The notes under the pieces were generated by a model. That model was not told the origin of the DNA. It searched no databases and saw only the letters and a list, made by a program, of their open reading frames with translations. A DNA stretch of 64,000 nucleotides from assembly GCF_029168945.1 (NCBI RefSeq), contig NC_083605.1, forward strand, positions 33,741,280-33,805,279, written 5' to 3'. The translations under genes and the position numbers were made by a program. Origin of the DNA: Cannabis sativa (Eukaryota > Streptophyta > Magnoliopsida > Rosales > Cannabaceae). Of the stretch, positions 35,780 through 48,506 are shown piece by piece (position 1 is the stretch's first letter; the number at the start of each line of letters is the position of its first letter).

Positions 35780-37193
35780 GGAATAGGAATTTAGTACAGT
35801 GTTTTACCTTTCGATGTACAGCCCTTAAACAATATTTTGCTATTGTGGTCTGTTGGGCTTTTTTTTTGAAAACAGTTAGATAATTTGACAGCATGTTACA
35901 GTAACTGTTTGTAGTCTGTAAGCTTTGACAACATGTTACTTACTGTAGTAAACTCATTTGGTTTCTCAGTTGCAGATATATTATCTTTGTTTTCTTATTT
36001 TTTTTTTCAGATTTATTATCTTTAGTTGCAAATATTTGAGAAAAATATGGGACTGATTGTATGTTTTTTCTTAGCTGTTGTAATGGGACTGATTGTCAAA
36101 ACCAGTCCTCTGCAACTTGCAACCTGGTATGGTTTATGGTTGCAGTACTCACATTCCTTTAGATTGTTCATGTTCTTATTTAGTTCTCTTTGACTTTTTG
36201 ATGTTAATTCCAAGTGCTTATGATTACTCTAAGAATAAGGTTTATCATTGTAGTTTGTGAGTGTTTAAAAAATAATGACATAGTAGGAAAATTGTGTGAG
36301 TGAGAACTATTATTTATGAGCATTCTGTTGTTATTGTTAGACTTTTTGTTTTTCTCACATACATGTACTTGACTTTTGCAAAGCTTATCTGTATATAGAT
36401 CTAAACAATCAATATATTATTCTACTGTGTATATAGCTTATCTTTATTTACATTCTCCATTGAATAAAATAAAGAATATATTCTCTTTCCTTTAAGCACT
36501 CAAATTTTTAACTAATTATTTAGGCTCCACAATAATCTTCCTGTTGCATGACCATTCATACAATTAGCACCATAAGTATTAATGATTTACTCTTTTTGTA
36601 TCTTTTCTTTTTTCACTTTACTATGAATTTGTGATTCCTTCCCTAATAAGTTTTAGACATGGTTTAAGTCAAGGAGCTAAAGCTTTTTCAATAGACATTG
36701 AAGACTATATAATTATTCCAAGTGCCTCTGCATTACCAAATCCCAAAAGTTGCTTGTGAAACTAGCCTATGTTTGGCTAGATTGTGAGCTGAAAACTTTA
36801 AATTTTAGGCACATAATTAAAGATACAACTCAATACAAGTCTCCTAAGATCTTCAACATCCAAAATTAGATTACAAGCAAATTATATTGAGCTGAAAAGC
36901 AAGTGTAATGGTGATTATAGAGTTGCATAAGTTGACAGATAAATAAAAGCAATGGAACACTAGCTCCATGATGCTTATATAACCAAAAAAAAACAAAAAA
37001 TGAAGAACAGTCATCAATAGAAAGCCATGCCAAATTCCATTTCAAAATACTACTGATTCCATAGAGGGACCTAATATAATATCCAATCTCACATTCAAAA
37101 TCAGAAAATTACAATATCTAACAAAATATTAATCAATTCTCTATCCAAAATACAACTCTCAATTCTCTTACCAAAATAGTTCTAAATTACTTA
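35780..37193. other. MULE interior between the two convergent genes
   Basis: AT-rich spacer with T-runs and no family-like frame. It would hold both 3' untranslated regions and terminators, but no clear signal can be named. Confidence 0.5.
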
Positions 37194-37684
37194 CTATTTG
37201 AAATACAATACTATCATAACTAATACTACACAAATGATGACAACAGGCTTTTTGTAGCTTGGAATGCTCTTATGAATTGACTCATTCTTTGATGAAGCCC
37301 AGGTATGGTTTTTCATTGAGCTCTTACGACTTGATTCTTCTTCATTCTCTGTAATGGATGATATTTCACTCTCTAACTGCTTAATCTTCCTAAGAAGACC
37401 AGGTATCACTTGTCTTGATCGATCACACATCTTAGGATCCAACCAACGCCAGAAATTACATGACCCTGGACCCTGACAAAACCCATCATCTCCATTTATA
37501 TTAGCAGTAGAGCTAAAAAAAATTATAGTAGTAGATATATAAATGTATATAAAAAATAAAAAGTCACATGATACTTCCAGCAAGTTATAAATCTCCTTCC
37601 TGGATTTGAAGTTGTCCAAGAGGTCTTCACCACCACTGATTTTGGGGGCTTACATCGACATTCGAAATGCCCTAAATTCTCCAT
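37194..37684 (-). CDS. GRF-type zinc finger, coiled-coil, membrane-anchored protein carried by the MULE
   Basis: Exon 1 is 37684-37575, the intron is 37574-37513 (GTATCA...TTTTAG), and exon 2 is 37512-37194, giving 142 aa with no lesion. An in-frame ATG at 37735 could add 17 residues. The N-terminus is a GRF finger: CRC (9-11), NPGRRF (28-33), Cys 37, then CQGPGSCNFWRWLD, with the spacing of Cys and aromatic residues of plant GRF proteins. A coiled-coil-like stretch follows (LLRKIKQLESEISSITENEE), then a Ser/Lys-rich linker and a C-terminal hydrophobic segment (KKPVVIICVVLVMIVLYF) typical of a tail anchor. It starts about 80 bp inside the right TIR, convergent with the transposase. GRF fingers bind nucleic acid in other proteins; the role here is unknown. 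Could be a captured host gene or an element gene in the mudrB position. Confidence 0.8.
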
Positions 37685-37766
37685 TAAAACCGATGGAAGG
37701 AGCTTCCCTATCGAGTTTCTCAAATCTCTCTCCAACGAAAGTTGCTGGGTGAAATTTCAACCATCT

Positions 37767-38125
37767 GTTGCATTCCCTTCTTCTTACTGATGGAATGGAG
37801 CTTCCCTCTCCAATTCTTATTAGATTTGCACGATAGTTTTTTTTTTGGATCTGATTAAGGGTTTTTTTTTCCTTTTGAATGATTAATGTTTTATTTATTA
37901 TATTTTTATTATTTAATATTAATTGATACAAATAATTTAATTTAACATGTGGCATTTTTTTTGCTGAGTTGGATATAACACTTAGCACATAACGGGATTA
38001 AACCAAGTGAACAGTAACATTGCAAACGGAATAAAACTAAAAGGGGTATTGCCACCAAAAAAAAAACAAAAGGGGGTTAACTGTACACAAAATAAAACAT
38101 AAAGGGGTTTTGCCGCAAATTACCC
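37767..38125 (-). repeat. Right TIR of MULE (about 359 bp)
   Basis: Inverse of the left TIR from the terminal GGGTAATTTGCGGC to GAAGGGAATGCAACA. It is uninterrupted, so it shows the LINE's empty target site. It probably carries the promoter of the GRF gene. Confidence 0.9.
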
Positions 38126-38134
38126 CAAAATTTA
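38126..38134. other. Target site duplication of MULE, right
   Basis: CAAAATTTA, identical to 26139-26147. Confidence 0.92.
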
Positions 38135-38377
38135 ATATATTATCTAACGCTAACTTAATAATTTATTAAAAAAATATAAAATAATAATAATAATACAAAG
38201 ATCAATATAAAATTTGATAAGAAATAATAGTAATAATACATGTCATTTAATGTGAAAGAGAATGTTAACAAAAAATTAATAATAAAATATTAAAAATTAC
38301 ATAATGGTAAATATAAAAATGTAGTATTTATTGTGATATAAATTTTGCATCATGATGTATTTTTTCTTTTTTTTTAT

Positions 38378-39130
38378 ATAAAAAAGAGAAAACTTCATTA
38401 GATAAGATCATTTAGAAGTACATCTCTAAAAGCAAAACTAATAGAAAGTTCAGAAAAAAAATACGATCAACTGGAAAATAAGAAGCTCTAGCAATATAAT
38501 GAGTTGCCCTATTTGAAGATTGTTTAACAAAAATAATTGAACAATGCCTTAAAGTAGATAACAACATTTGACAATCTTTGACAATAGCACCGAAATAAGA
38601 ATTCAAAGGATGAGGATTACGAATAGCGTGCACCAACACAAGACAATATGTTTTTCCTACAACCTTTTTCCAATTGTTCCTCTTGATCCAACTTAAAGCT
38701 TCCTTCACGCCTATTGCTTCAACAAGACCTAGTTGAAAAACACAAAGCCAACAACTAGAAATAACACTTAAAAGAAGAGAACTGCTATTTTTGGCCACAC
38801 AAGCAAAGCTATGACAGTCACGATTATAAAAAATAGTTGTGTCCATTTTTACCTTAATCAAATTATCAACAGGTTTAGTCCAATGCTTAGCTCCATCTTC
38901 AAGAGTAAGAAAACTCAGCCACGGAATGAGAGGATTATTTTGAGCATGTAACCAATGATCAAGGGAGAGATTAGAAGACACAATAATTTCTTCAATCGAC
39001 GTTTGCTTCTTACGTCAAACCAGATCATTTCTTGCTGTCCACAAGGAGGCACACACCATCACCACAGTAGCCATACAGGCAGCATCCAATAGGGACCAAA
39101 CTCTCGGGCATCTTGATGTATTAAGATCTA
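38378..39130 (-). pseudogene. 5'-truncated LINE tail with RNase H domain
   Basis: Minus strand, 189 codons open from 38981 to 38412, with more matching sequence up to about 39125 (a VVMVCASLWTARNDLV-like stretch, broken near 39020). The frame shows the plant LINE/RNase H pattern: WTKPVDNLIKVKMDTTIF, LGLVEAIGVKEALSWIKRNN, KQSSNRATHYIARASYF. The T-run at 38360-38377 would be its poly(A) tail. Catalytic Asp positions are partly lost (DTTIF kept; the 'ETDS' motif reads KTYC). It is a closer relative of 60741-61330 than of the LINE at 26313. Non-functional. Confidence 0.75.
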
Positions 39131-39168
39131 AATTTGGATCCTTTTTTATTATGTAATATATTTACATC

Positions 39169-39626
39169 CAAGGTCGGCCCTAGGCATAGGCAGGCTAGGC
39201 CTGAGCCTAGGGCCCACTTATTTTAGGAGCCCAAATAATCAACCTCGGTATCAACAACCAAGACGCCCTTCTCTGTCGAATGGATCTTCAAACCACGACT
39301 CCGATCACAGTTTCTAGTTGATTTTTTTCTTAGGTGACAGGAGCAGGAGAACACTTCACAAAATGCGCTTTGACAGCGAGCGAGATCTTTGAAATTCAAT
39401 CAGAACAGCACTGGGTGAATAAGAAATAGGATTCTTGTATGAGTTGCGTGGATCACAAAATGGATCTATGATTTCAAGTCCACTCGTTGATTTCGAGAAA
39501 ACCAAAAAAATATCTTTTAAAAAATAAACATAATTTTTTAATAATTTTTAAAAATTCCATTTATCTTTATAGTAAGGGCTCAAAAAAAAATTGTCTATGG
39601 CCCATTTCAATTCAAGGCCGACCCTG
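39169..39626. mobile_element. hAT-type non-autonomous element (458 bp)
   Basis: Ends CAAGGTCGGCC / GGCCGACCCTG with imperfect 8-bp flanks TTTACATC / TTTGCATA (6 of 8 match). The interior begins CTAGGCATAGGCAGGCTAGG and GAGCCTAGGGCCCA, a pattern familiar from plant hAT repeats. No transposase frame. Confidence 0.65.
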
Positions 39627-39634
39627 TTTGCATA

Positions 39635-41827
39635 ATAATTTAGCACACTATTAGAGTAAATTTTTAATTTTTAACAAAATAAAATATATTTTGTATTTTC
39701 ATCTCCATTAGAGATGCTCTTAGGCCAACTCCAAGGAGACAGCAATTTTATATATGTCGTAGATTTCTTCTCTAAAGACACACCATTTTGCACACTATTT
39801 TGAAATTAATATTACAGTAGAGACGGTATTAGTCTTTTTTTTTAATTAATGTTTATATATATTTATTTTATTAGATGTATTTATGAAATTAAGAATTTAA
39901 TTTTTGAAAATTTTACAATGCATCTTTCTAAAAATAATGTACTGATATATTTCTATTTGTTTCGACGTCCGATAGACTTTTTTAGCCTTTTTTTTTTTTT
40001 TTGTAATCGTGTATATTATAATTATTTAAGATATCCTGCAAAATTTTAAAAAATTCAGAAAAAAAATTTAACACGCTGAAAATAATGTACCTGTGCATTA
40101 ATGTAGTCCTACATGTTTCGTTATTCGAGAGATTTTTTATAGTTGTGTACATTATAGTTTTTTAAGACATCCTGTAAAATTTCAAAAAATTCAAAAAAAT
40201 TTAATACGCTGAAAATAAAGTTTAAATTGTCTATTGCATGCGTGACTCTTTTATTTGGAGGGGTGCATTGTAAAAATACTTTTAAATTTATTGTATTTAA
40301 ATTTAAATATGAATACTATATTTTTTTTATTTTATTAAAATTAATATAATAATAAAGAATATTTGTTTAGTGTAATTTTTAGTATTGTAGTTGGAGTGAA
40401 AATAATTTTTGACACTAAATTTAGTATACTTTTTTGATTCTCTGAGTTTTAATTTATAAAGGAAAGTTAATTAATTTTCCAATTAATTTATTGATTGATT
40501 TTTTTAAAAAAAAAAAAATTGATTTATTGATTGATTGAAATCTTTTTTTTATACTTGTTATAACAAGTCACCATGTTACCGCGTTATTAATTTTTGTAAT
40601 AACTATGAAGTAATACTTGTAGAAAATTAGTCTATACATACATTAAACCGAAGTAATAAAAAAATTTAGTAAAAAGTATCATAGAGGTATCTAGTTTTAT
40701 ACACGTCTAAATTCTTGATTTTTTTTTTTTTAAAAAAAAAAAATCAAAATAGTTGCTCCTAAAAAAAGAAAAAGAAAAATAGTTTCTTATATAATTATTT
40801 CTTGTATTAATTAAAGAAATAGTTATATAAAATACGTAAATTTTTTACATTTTTATGTTCAAGATTTTTTTTTTATATTTTAACAGTATTTTATAAAAAT
40901 ACAAAAAATTAACATAAAAATAATAATAAATAATATTAAAATAATATCAAAACAACATAAAAATAATATACAAATAACAATAAAATAACAAAATTACAAC
41001 ATAAAAATATACTAAAATACTGTATTTTATATAAATAAAATTTAAAAAACGGTAAAAATATCAAAAATTTCTATTTTTATAATATTTTTTTATTTTTATA
41101 TATTTTTTTAAATTAAATACATATTATTATTATTATTATTACAGTAATATATTGTACTGTGTACTGGAGCAAGAGCCATGTCTCTTAAAACAGTATAGTT
41201 GTCTGTGCGTGTAGTGGATTGGAGTGATTTGAGTCCAATTGTTTTACTCGGTTGCAGAAGCGATGTAAACGAGTAGCCCATTATACTAAGTAACTTAAAG
41301 ACTTGGGCTAACTAAAAAAGAGCCCAAAAGTAGAGACATAAACGTACGCGGTCCAGCCTGGAAAATATGACATATGATTACGACCCATAACTATGTTAAG
41401 TGTCACGGTCCATACCTTTTTCTATATGGATTATTACATCATTACACAATTCTATTAAGTTTTTTTGTTTTTTGCTTTTTTTTTTCTTTTAAACAAAAAA
41501 TATCACGTTTGCAAAGGTTGTCATCAACCACTCTCTTTTTTCTTTGTCTACGTAAGGAATTTTCAACTCTTCTTCTTCTTCTTCTATTTTGGACTGACTA
41601 ATCTCTTACGTATCAACCCATTACATCACAATTCACAACCTTCTATACTCCATTTCATGTAATGAGTAAGATATATTTTGATTCTGTTTCACACTCTACA
41701 AACTGTGACAAAAATAAACTGCTAGCTATTATAGATATTAAGTCATTCAGTAAATTATATTAGTGACACTCTTAATATTATGCTATTTTGATTTACACAA
41801 ATTATATTATTAGTGTTTCTAGTGTTC

Positions 41828-41879
<52 letters not shown>

Positions 41880-43336
41880 CACATTTTTTTAGGGGATGAA
41901 TTAAAATATATTTAATTATTTATCGTGACGAATGATGATTGATAATTGTAAAATTAAAAACTAATAAACGAAAAGTGTCATCGTGGCCTTCCGTAGTCCA
42001 TTGGTTTTACTCGGTTAGTTGTAAGGTGGCAGTAAGCAATGCTTGACAAGTAGCCCAATAGGCCAATCCCAATATCATATTTGGGCTTAATCAAATAAAT
42101 ATCTAAATCCACGATTAAGGAACTAGCTAAGAGAATTAGTGTAGAATTTCTACCCCATTTTACCCTAGGCACACTAAATTATGCATCAAATTGTTTTACA
42201 CGATTAATGGTATTAGATTTTAAATCTACACCAGAAGTGTATATTTGCATTTGAACCCTTATTTTATTGTATTTTAAAAAATAATTTTATATTTTAACTC
42301 TCAAATTAAAATTTGTTATAAAAATAATTATTTTAAAACACTAACATATTTAAAAGTATAAAATAACAATAAGAAAATACTAAAAAAAATATAATTATAA
42401 AAGTTAATAAAATAAAAACTATATAATTGTAAAATTAAAAAGAACATAAATGAAAATAAATATTAAAAAATTAATAATTTAATTGTCAAATTGATTACTT
42501 GAGAATCTTAGTCTAGAAAAATATCAAAATATTAGCTATATAGATTTAAAGTATTTTGAGAATTTTAATATTTATGAAATGCTTGATATTGTTGGTGATT
42601 TTTTTTTTTAACAATTGCTCATTTAGAAAGTGGTGACGTATATTAAGATCAATTATAGTATTTTAATATTTTATGTTTGTGTTTTATTTATTCTATAATA
42701 AAATTTTATTTTACTAATTTATTTTAAGATTTTAAATTCTTACTATTAGTCATGATATAATTATATTATAAATTAATTATTTTAGATTATTAATATAAAT
42801 AATTAATATAAAATGTGAGAGCTTTTAAGTGAAAAATATTTATTTTGTAGGATATTTGATGTGATATTTAGTTTAAATTATTAGAGTTGTTACACCAAAA
42901 TTAAAATATTATAATGTAGACTTAACACTAAATTGATGTACTATTCTTTCTAATATTACACGTTTTAAACCATTATTTATGGCCTGTCATCAACTACTAC
43001 TTTCTACTGTAATTTTCTTTAGCTTGTCAATGTTTTGTTTTGTAAAACCAAGAATGAGTCCAACATTTCTTCTCTTTTTTCCATTTTATTACGTAGTAAC
43101 CATGACCTCACAATTTAGAATCTTCCACATGTGAACAGATAAATAATAGTAGTATGCCAACACTACTTACTTATTCACTTGATGTTATTTAGCATAACTA
43201 AGAACAATATTATTTGAGTTCATTCACATTTTTGTAATAATATCAGTTATTAATTAAAATAAGTACTATTCACTAATATTACAATGTTATTATTCACATT
43301 AATACTATTTGCTAACCAATATAATTAGGAAACTTT
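39635..43336. other. AT-rich intergenic spacer
   Basis: 3.7 kb of AT-rich DNA with homopolymer runs. Two copies of TTTTACTCGGTT-type text near 41240 and 42005, each followed by 'GTAGCCCA'/'GGGCTTA', suggest an old repeat pair. No coding, RNA or LTR signal supported. Confidence 0.45.
41828..41879. repeat. (TTA)17 microsatellite
   Basis: About 52 bp of uninterrupted TTA/ATT repeat. Likely variable in length among individuals. Confidence 0.9.
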
Positions 43337-43732
43337 GTTAGCTAACTGTTTTTGTTAAATAGTTGCATTAGTTAGTTTTCTTTTCTTGTTTTCCGCTCTA
43401 TATGTAGATACCTTTTTCTTATATTTCCTATTTCTATAAATACAAAATTCAGCTGGTGCATCTGATCATATTAATCAACACCATTACATTCTCATTTCTC
43501 AAGTGTTAATTTGGTATTAGACCATTTCGATCTTCAACCCTATTATTCTTCTAGAAGTTTTCTTTGGTTCTATAATGACGACTCCCTCTTCTACTTTAAA
43601 CTTACAGCTAAACAACAAAAATTTTTGGCTTTATCTTATGCCTTGAAATTTGAATTACTTCCTTTCTGTCAAATTAGACCGAATCGATTTTCTCATATGG
43701 CACACACACATGGATGACTTTCTTGAAAGCTC
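43337..43732 (+). mobile_element. Copia 5' end fragment: short LTR, primer site, start of gag
   Basis: TGTTAGCTAACTG at 43337 begins a short LTR-like stretch with TATAAATA at 43435. A primer-like TTGGTATTAGACC (43511-43523) follows. ATG 43574 reads MTTPSSTLNLQLNNKNFWLY, then a TGA, then LSVKLDRIDFLIWHTHMDDF, a copia gag N-terminus pattern. It breaks off at about 43732. The text GATGACTTTCTTGAA recurs at about 44227, suggesting later sequence was inserted between. Decayed. Confidence 0.55.
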
Positions 43733-44299
43733 CCGCTCAAATGGTCTCTGACCCGCTACTCCTAACCCTAAGTTCGTCCAGTTGTGTTGTTGATAGCTGA
43801 TTCTTGTTAACAAAATCAAAGTCAGAATAACCTGAGTTAAAATTAGAAAGAATGATGAGGGTTAGAAAGCTTAAAGAAGAGTGAATGTTCAAGACAAGAA
43901 TGGAGAGAAGAATAAGCATGGCATTGTTGACGGTTGATTCTCGTCAACGAGATGCATGCATGCACTTGGTCGAGATGGTGCTTCCATACACTACCGAGAT
44001 GGTGCTTGCATGAACTTGGCCGAGATGGTCACTTGGTGAGCATGGTTGAGATCAAGGTCATCTCAAGCTGGTGAGGGGCCTAGGGTGAAATTTAAAACGG
44101 GACTTTTCTTTCATAATTAATTTTAACACAATATCGATCTAATATTTAATTAACTAACAGTATTTCTAATAAAATGTTAAATTTACAATGCATTACTATA
44201 TTTTAGCATTAATTTACAATGCATAGATGACTTTCTTGAAGGCATCTGTAATGATCGCATATTTAGACATAGATATTAGTAGCTTATTGGTGATTTAAT
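43733..44299. other. Unassigned sequence between two copia remnants
   Basis: Holds a short degenerate repeat (CCGAGATGGTGCTT twice near 44000, plus related GAGATGGT copies) and a GAGGGGCCTAGGGTGAAATTT stretch reminiscent of a transposon end. No gene. Confidence 0.35.
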
Positions 44300-47200
44300 T
44301 AGTGTTTATAGTTATATATGTGCATTAGTACAAAATGACACCCTCAGCTTTGCAAAGTAAATCTTGGATATATTTTTGTTGAGACAGAATGATACCCTCT
44401 GGTGTGTGAATTATCTGAATTCCAAGGAAAAAATCAATGACACCAAGATCTTTTAAGGCAAATTTGGAGCTGAGAGCTTGGATGAGCTTTGAGACTTGTT
44501 GTGAATCACTACTAGTTATGAGGATGCCATCAACATAGATGAGAATGTAGATGACACATGTTGGTGGGAATGATCTGTTTTTGCTGAAGTGAATCCAGGT
44601 TGTAGTAGAACTAATGATAGCTTTTCAAACCAAGCTCAAGGAGCTTGTTTGAGGCCATAGATTGCCTTATGTAACTTGCAAACTTTGTTTGGATGCTCAG
44701 GATCAACAAACCCTAGTGGTTGCACCATATAAATTTCCTCATGAAGGTCACCATTGAGGAATGCATTATTGACATCCAATTGTCTTATAGTCCATCCTTT
44801 GGATAGAGCTATTGTGAGCACAACACCAACTGTTACACGCTCAACCACTAGACTGAAAGTCTCATGAAAATCAAAACCAACTTGTTGTTGAAACTCCTTG
44901 GCAACTAATCGAGCCTTTAACCTATCAACTGATCCATCTTTGTTTTCTTTCACTCTAAAAACCCATTTGCAACCTACAGGTTCTCTGTTGGGAAGCAAAC
45001 TGACAAGGGTATAGGTCTTGTTTTTTTCTCAATGCATTGTTCTCTTCAAGCATAGTAGTAAACCATTTTGCATCTTTTAAAGCACTTTTTACAGAAGCAT
45101 GATTTAGAGACGCCATAAGTACCTTGGGTTTTCGAACACTTGATTTTTCTCTAGTTGTCATGGAGTGCTTATTGACAATAACAGGAGTTGTATGAGATGT
45201 CCCTACATCAATATGGCTAGTAGTAGGAGCAACATCAGGTAGAATTGGAATTTCTGCAGTAGTAAAATCAAATGCAACAGCAGTAGTTCTGTGAGCAAGT
45301 TGTTGAGCATTTGAATTTAATTGTGCATGTGTAGTGTTGGTGCCTGCATGTTCAAGTGAAGAGCTATTTGAAGCAACAGTAGAAATAGTGATAGGAGCAA
45401 TGGCAGCAGGTAAATGACTTGGAGGATCATTGGTCTGAGTTAGCACAGGTTGAGAATTAGGGGCACGGGTGCTTGTGAAACAGGAGTAGGAGCAATAGGG
45501 GTAGGATGATGAAAACCAGGAGGGAAAGATAAAGTGGTTCTCTGAGATGAATTTGCAGTGGGGATAGCTGCAGAAAGATGTTTAGGCATGTTGTATTGAC
45601 CTTAATTTTGAGCTGCCTCAGTAGCATATGGGAAAATGAGTTCATCAAAGAGAACATCTCTAGAGATATACACTCTTTCTTCCTTGGATAGGCATTTTTA
45701 GCATTTATGAGAAAGACTATAAATTATGAATGTGCAAGGCTGAGACTTATATTGTAATTTGACTTTATTATAGGATCTCAAGTTGGGATAACATAAGCAT
45801 CCAAAGACCTTTAGAGTTGAATAGACTGGTTCGACATTAAACAGAACCTCTATTGGTGATAGATGATTTAGTTGGGGTGAGGACATTCTGTTAATAAGAA
45901 AGACAACTGACCTATATGCTTCATCCCAAAATTTTAGAGGCATGCTAGCTTGTGCTAGGAGGGTTAAACCACTCTCTACTATGTGCCTATGTTTCATTAG
46001 GTGTAAGATGATTTGTGGCACCTGAATTAGGGTACCAATCTGGATCATTAAGCACTTTTGGTGAAGCATAGTAGGCTTGGACTTCAGCAATGTTGGTGAT
46101 GTTATTGCCTTGAGTGGTCTGAAAAGATTCAAGTCCAGTATAGGTGTTATCGAACCTGTAGAAACACTGATGCACTATATGTCCAAGCTTGTGGCATAGC
46201 TGGTATTAATGCCACGACCTCGAGATAATCCTCCCCTGAAATTTCCAAATTGGCCTCGATCGGAAGGTGCACCAGATCTTGAACCAGGAGGAAAGTACCC
46301 AGGATTTGGAGCATTGTTCATAGAGAAGGGTGGGGCAGAGCCTCTTTGAGATTGACCAGATCCATAACCTGTTGGATTTGTTAAGTAAGGAAAAGAACCA
46401 CGACCAGCCTGAGATTTTGCATGAGCAAGATTGGCTTCAATCTTGGCAACATTAAGATCTTTGACAGCCTTATCCAGATGAACTTCTTGAGCCATTAACA
46501 GTGCTTCAATCTCAGCAACACTGTAGGCTTCAGTTCTTGTGTTGACAGAGGTGATGAAAACATTGTAATCAGCAGGAAGACCATTGATGATAGCTTCAAT
46601 GTGATCCTGAGCTGAAGTAGGGTGACCAAACGATGTCAGAGTGTCGATTATATTCTTTATTTTGAGTAAATAGTCATTTAAGAATGCTTGCATTTTCGTA
46701 TTTCGAAGCAGAGTCTTGCATTGTCAAACATTGGCTCAATTGAGGGATGTGTAATATTCACGAAGATTGGTCCAGATCTGAGCAGCTGAATTAGATCCAA
46801 CCATCATTGTGAGTACTTTCTTGGGCATAGACGAAAGGAGCCAAGAAACAAGAATGTTTTCCTACTGTTCCCAGTCTTCAAACTCAAGACTGACTATGTT
46901 TGCAATGTGATCTTCCACTGTGAGAAATTGCGATGGAGCTTGATTCGGTTCAAGATATTTTTCCAGGCAACTACCTTTGATTGCTGCCAAGACTTGATGC
47001 TTCCATAGAAGGTAGTTGAACTCGTCCAATCGAACAAAGAGAGAGAGTGAGAGAAAGAAACGAAATTAGTTTTAGGTAAAGTAATTTGTTGAGACGAACT
47101 TGGGGGGATCGACGAACCATCATTGTTAACAGCTGAAAAATGCATCATTGATGAACGATTATTGCTCTGATACTTATTGTTCAAAGAAAGAAGCAGAACG

Positions 47201-47324
47201 AAGAGAAAAAGAGAAAGAGAGAAAGAATTGTTTCATTGATTGATGAAAAACGAGTTCAATATACTATGTCCAGGAAACAAAAGTAATAGAAAGTTGTTAC
47301 AATCAACTAAACCTACCGCTAACA
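44300..47324 (-). pseudogene. Decayed Ty1/copia element (gag, partial integrase, partial RT)
   Basis: Minus strand. A 147-bp LTR (47324-47178) and primer site AAGTATCAGAGC are followed by gag from ATG 47148. The gag frame then breaks several times but is readable as MQAFLNDYLLKIKNIIDTLT, INGLPADYNVFITSVNTRTE and a Gly/Ser/Arg-rich tail (46693-46175). Protease and the integrase core are deleted. The integrase C-terminal side (LKFWDEAYRSVVFLINRMSS) and FGCLCYPNLR survive at 46132-45698. A Pro/Ser-rich linker and the start of reverse transcriptase follow (VGCKWVFRVKENKDGSVDRL, IRQLDVNNAFLNGDLHEEIY; 44998-44636), and the copy fades by about 44300. The rest of reverse transcriptase, RNase H and the 3' LTR are gone. 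Confidence 0.85.
47178..47324 (-). repeat. Short 5' LTR of the minus-strand copia
   Basis: On the minus strand it runs from TGTTAGCGGTAGG to CTTTGAACA, directly followed by ATAAGTATCAGAGC. The length of 147 bp suits a short-LTR copia lineage (Ale-like, inference). Confidence 0.6.
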
Positions 47325-48470
47325 GAAATAACTAACTCGAACTAATTAATTGTAGCTTAGGTTCCCTTACCAAGCATGATTCATGAATACATTTTACTTA
47401 AATTTTACATCCTTGCTAAAAAAGTGTCAGTAGAGAAACTTATTAATCAACACAAATAATTAATTTATAAAAGGTAAAACCGGCCCATTCTCCTCATAAA
47501 AATATATAATATGTAATGCAATTTAATAATTCAATTCTCCCTGAGAATACAGATTATAAAGTTGGCTCCCTCCATGAATTATTATAATTTTGTTACGAAT
47601 GTTAATTCCATTATGAAAAATATTAGTAGATGTGACATGAATTATATTACAAGAGATTCATATTGTGAGCCATGAGTCGGCAAAATAAAGTTCACTTCAC
47701 ATGCACCAAGGCCTTTTATTTCCAATATTTAAATAACTAAAAGGAATAAAATGAGGAGTGTACGTATATATTGATAACCACAGTCAATCACTTATTTTAA
47801 ATAAAATAATAAAAATAATGAGGCTTCACACAACGATCATAAATATATATTGATTTCCTATCCAAGTCCCTATGTGCAAGCTTTAAGAATGTATTTTTTG
47901 TTGTAATGTTTTGGTGTATATTCATTTAAATTCCCAGTGGGAAAGCTTATTCTTTTGTTTGATAGTGATGGCCTATATAGAGAAATCTCCTGAAAGGAAA
48001 ATGTTTAACATGAGGAAATATAAATGTTATTAACTGTTGTCTATTTAAATAGTTATAAATTAAATAAATTGATGAATATAATATGATAATGTGTAAATCC
48101 ATGGCCAATAAAAAGATCGAGAGAATATCGGATTCCAGTAACGCTAAGAATGAAATCCAACGACTGAGATCAAACATTTAAAAAAGTATTTGAGATCAGC
48201 CATCCACGAGTACAAAAAAAAACACTAATTATTATTAAATAATTTTTAAAATTCCTCAAAATACATTTGGTCTCTGAAAGTTCGACAAGGGCCACTTTAG
48301 TCATATAGGCAGTCATATACAATTGTTACATACACAAATGAAAATCCAACTATAAAAACGACTGTTGGAGCAACAAAAAGATAAAACATAAAAATAATGA
48401 AATATATAGGTTGGGAGATGAGCTGGCGGCCACATCATCCACTCCAAAATAACAAACGTGTTAAAATTGT
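47325..48470. other. Spacer upstream of the CBF/DREB1 gene
   Basis: AT-rich with no coding trace. Distal promoter elements of the downstream gene may lie in its last part. Confidence 0.45.
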
Positions 48471-48483
48471 ATGGAAAAGGCGA

Positions 48484-48506
48484 CACGTGGATAGGGTGGG
48501 CCCGAC
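48484..48506 (+). promoter_or_regulatory. G-box/ABRE and CCGAC (CRT/DRE core) upstream of CBF/DREB1
   Basis: ACACGTGG at 48483-48490 contains the G-box CACGTG. CCGAC lies at 48502-48506. A second CACGTG is at 48762-48767, close to the TATA box. G-boxes bind bZIP/bHLH/PIF factors, and CCGAC is the site CBF proteins themselves bind, so feedback control is possible. Function is inferred from motifs only. Confidence 0.45.

Larger units (their letters stand above)
26148..38125 (+). mobile_element. Mutator-like element (MULE) with long TIRs and two genes
   Basis: The element starts GGCTAATTGGCGGCGAAACC and ends as the inverse, with 9-bp duplications on both sides. Its 11,978 bp fall to about 5.9 kb without the LINE nested in its left TIR. 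The left TIR leads into a transposase gene (32599-35779, plus) and the right TIR into a GRF zinc-finger gene (37684-37194, minus), so the genes are convergent. The layout is like maize MuDR (mudrA plus a second gene). The transposase has two frameshifts, so this copy is not autonomous now. Confidence 0.93.
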
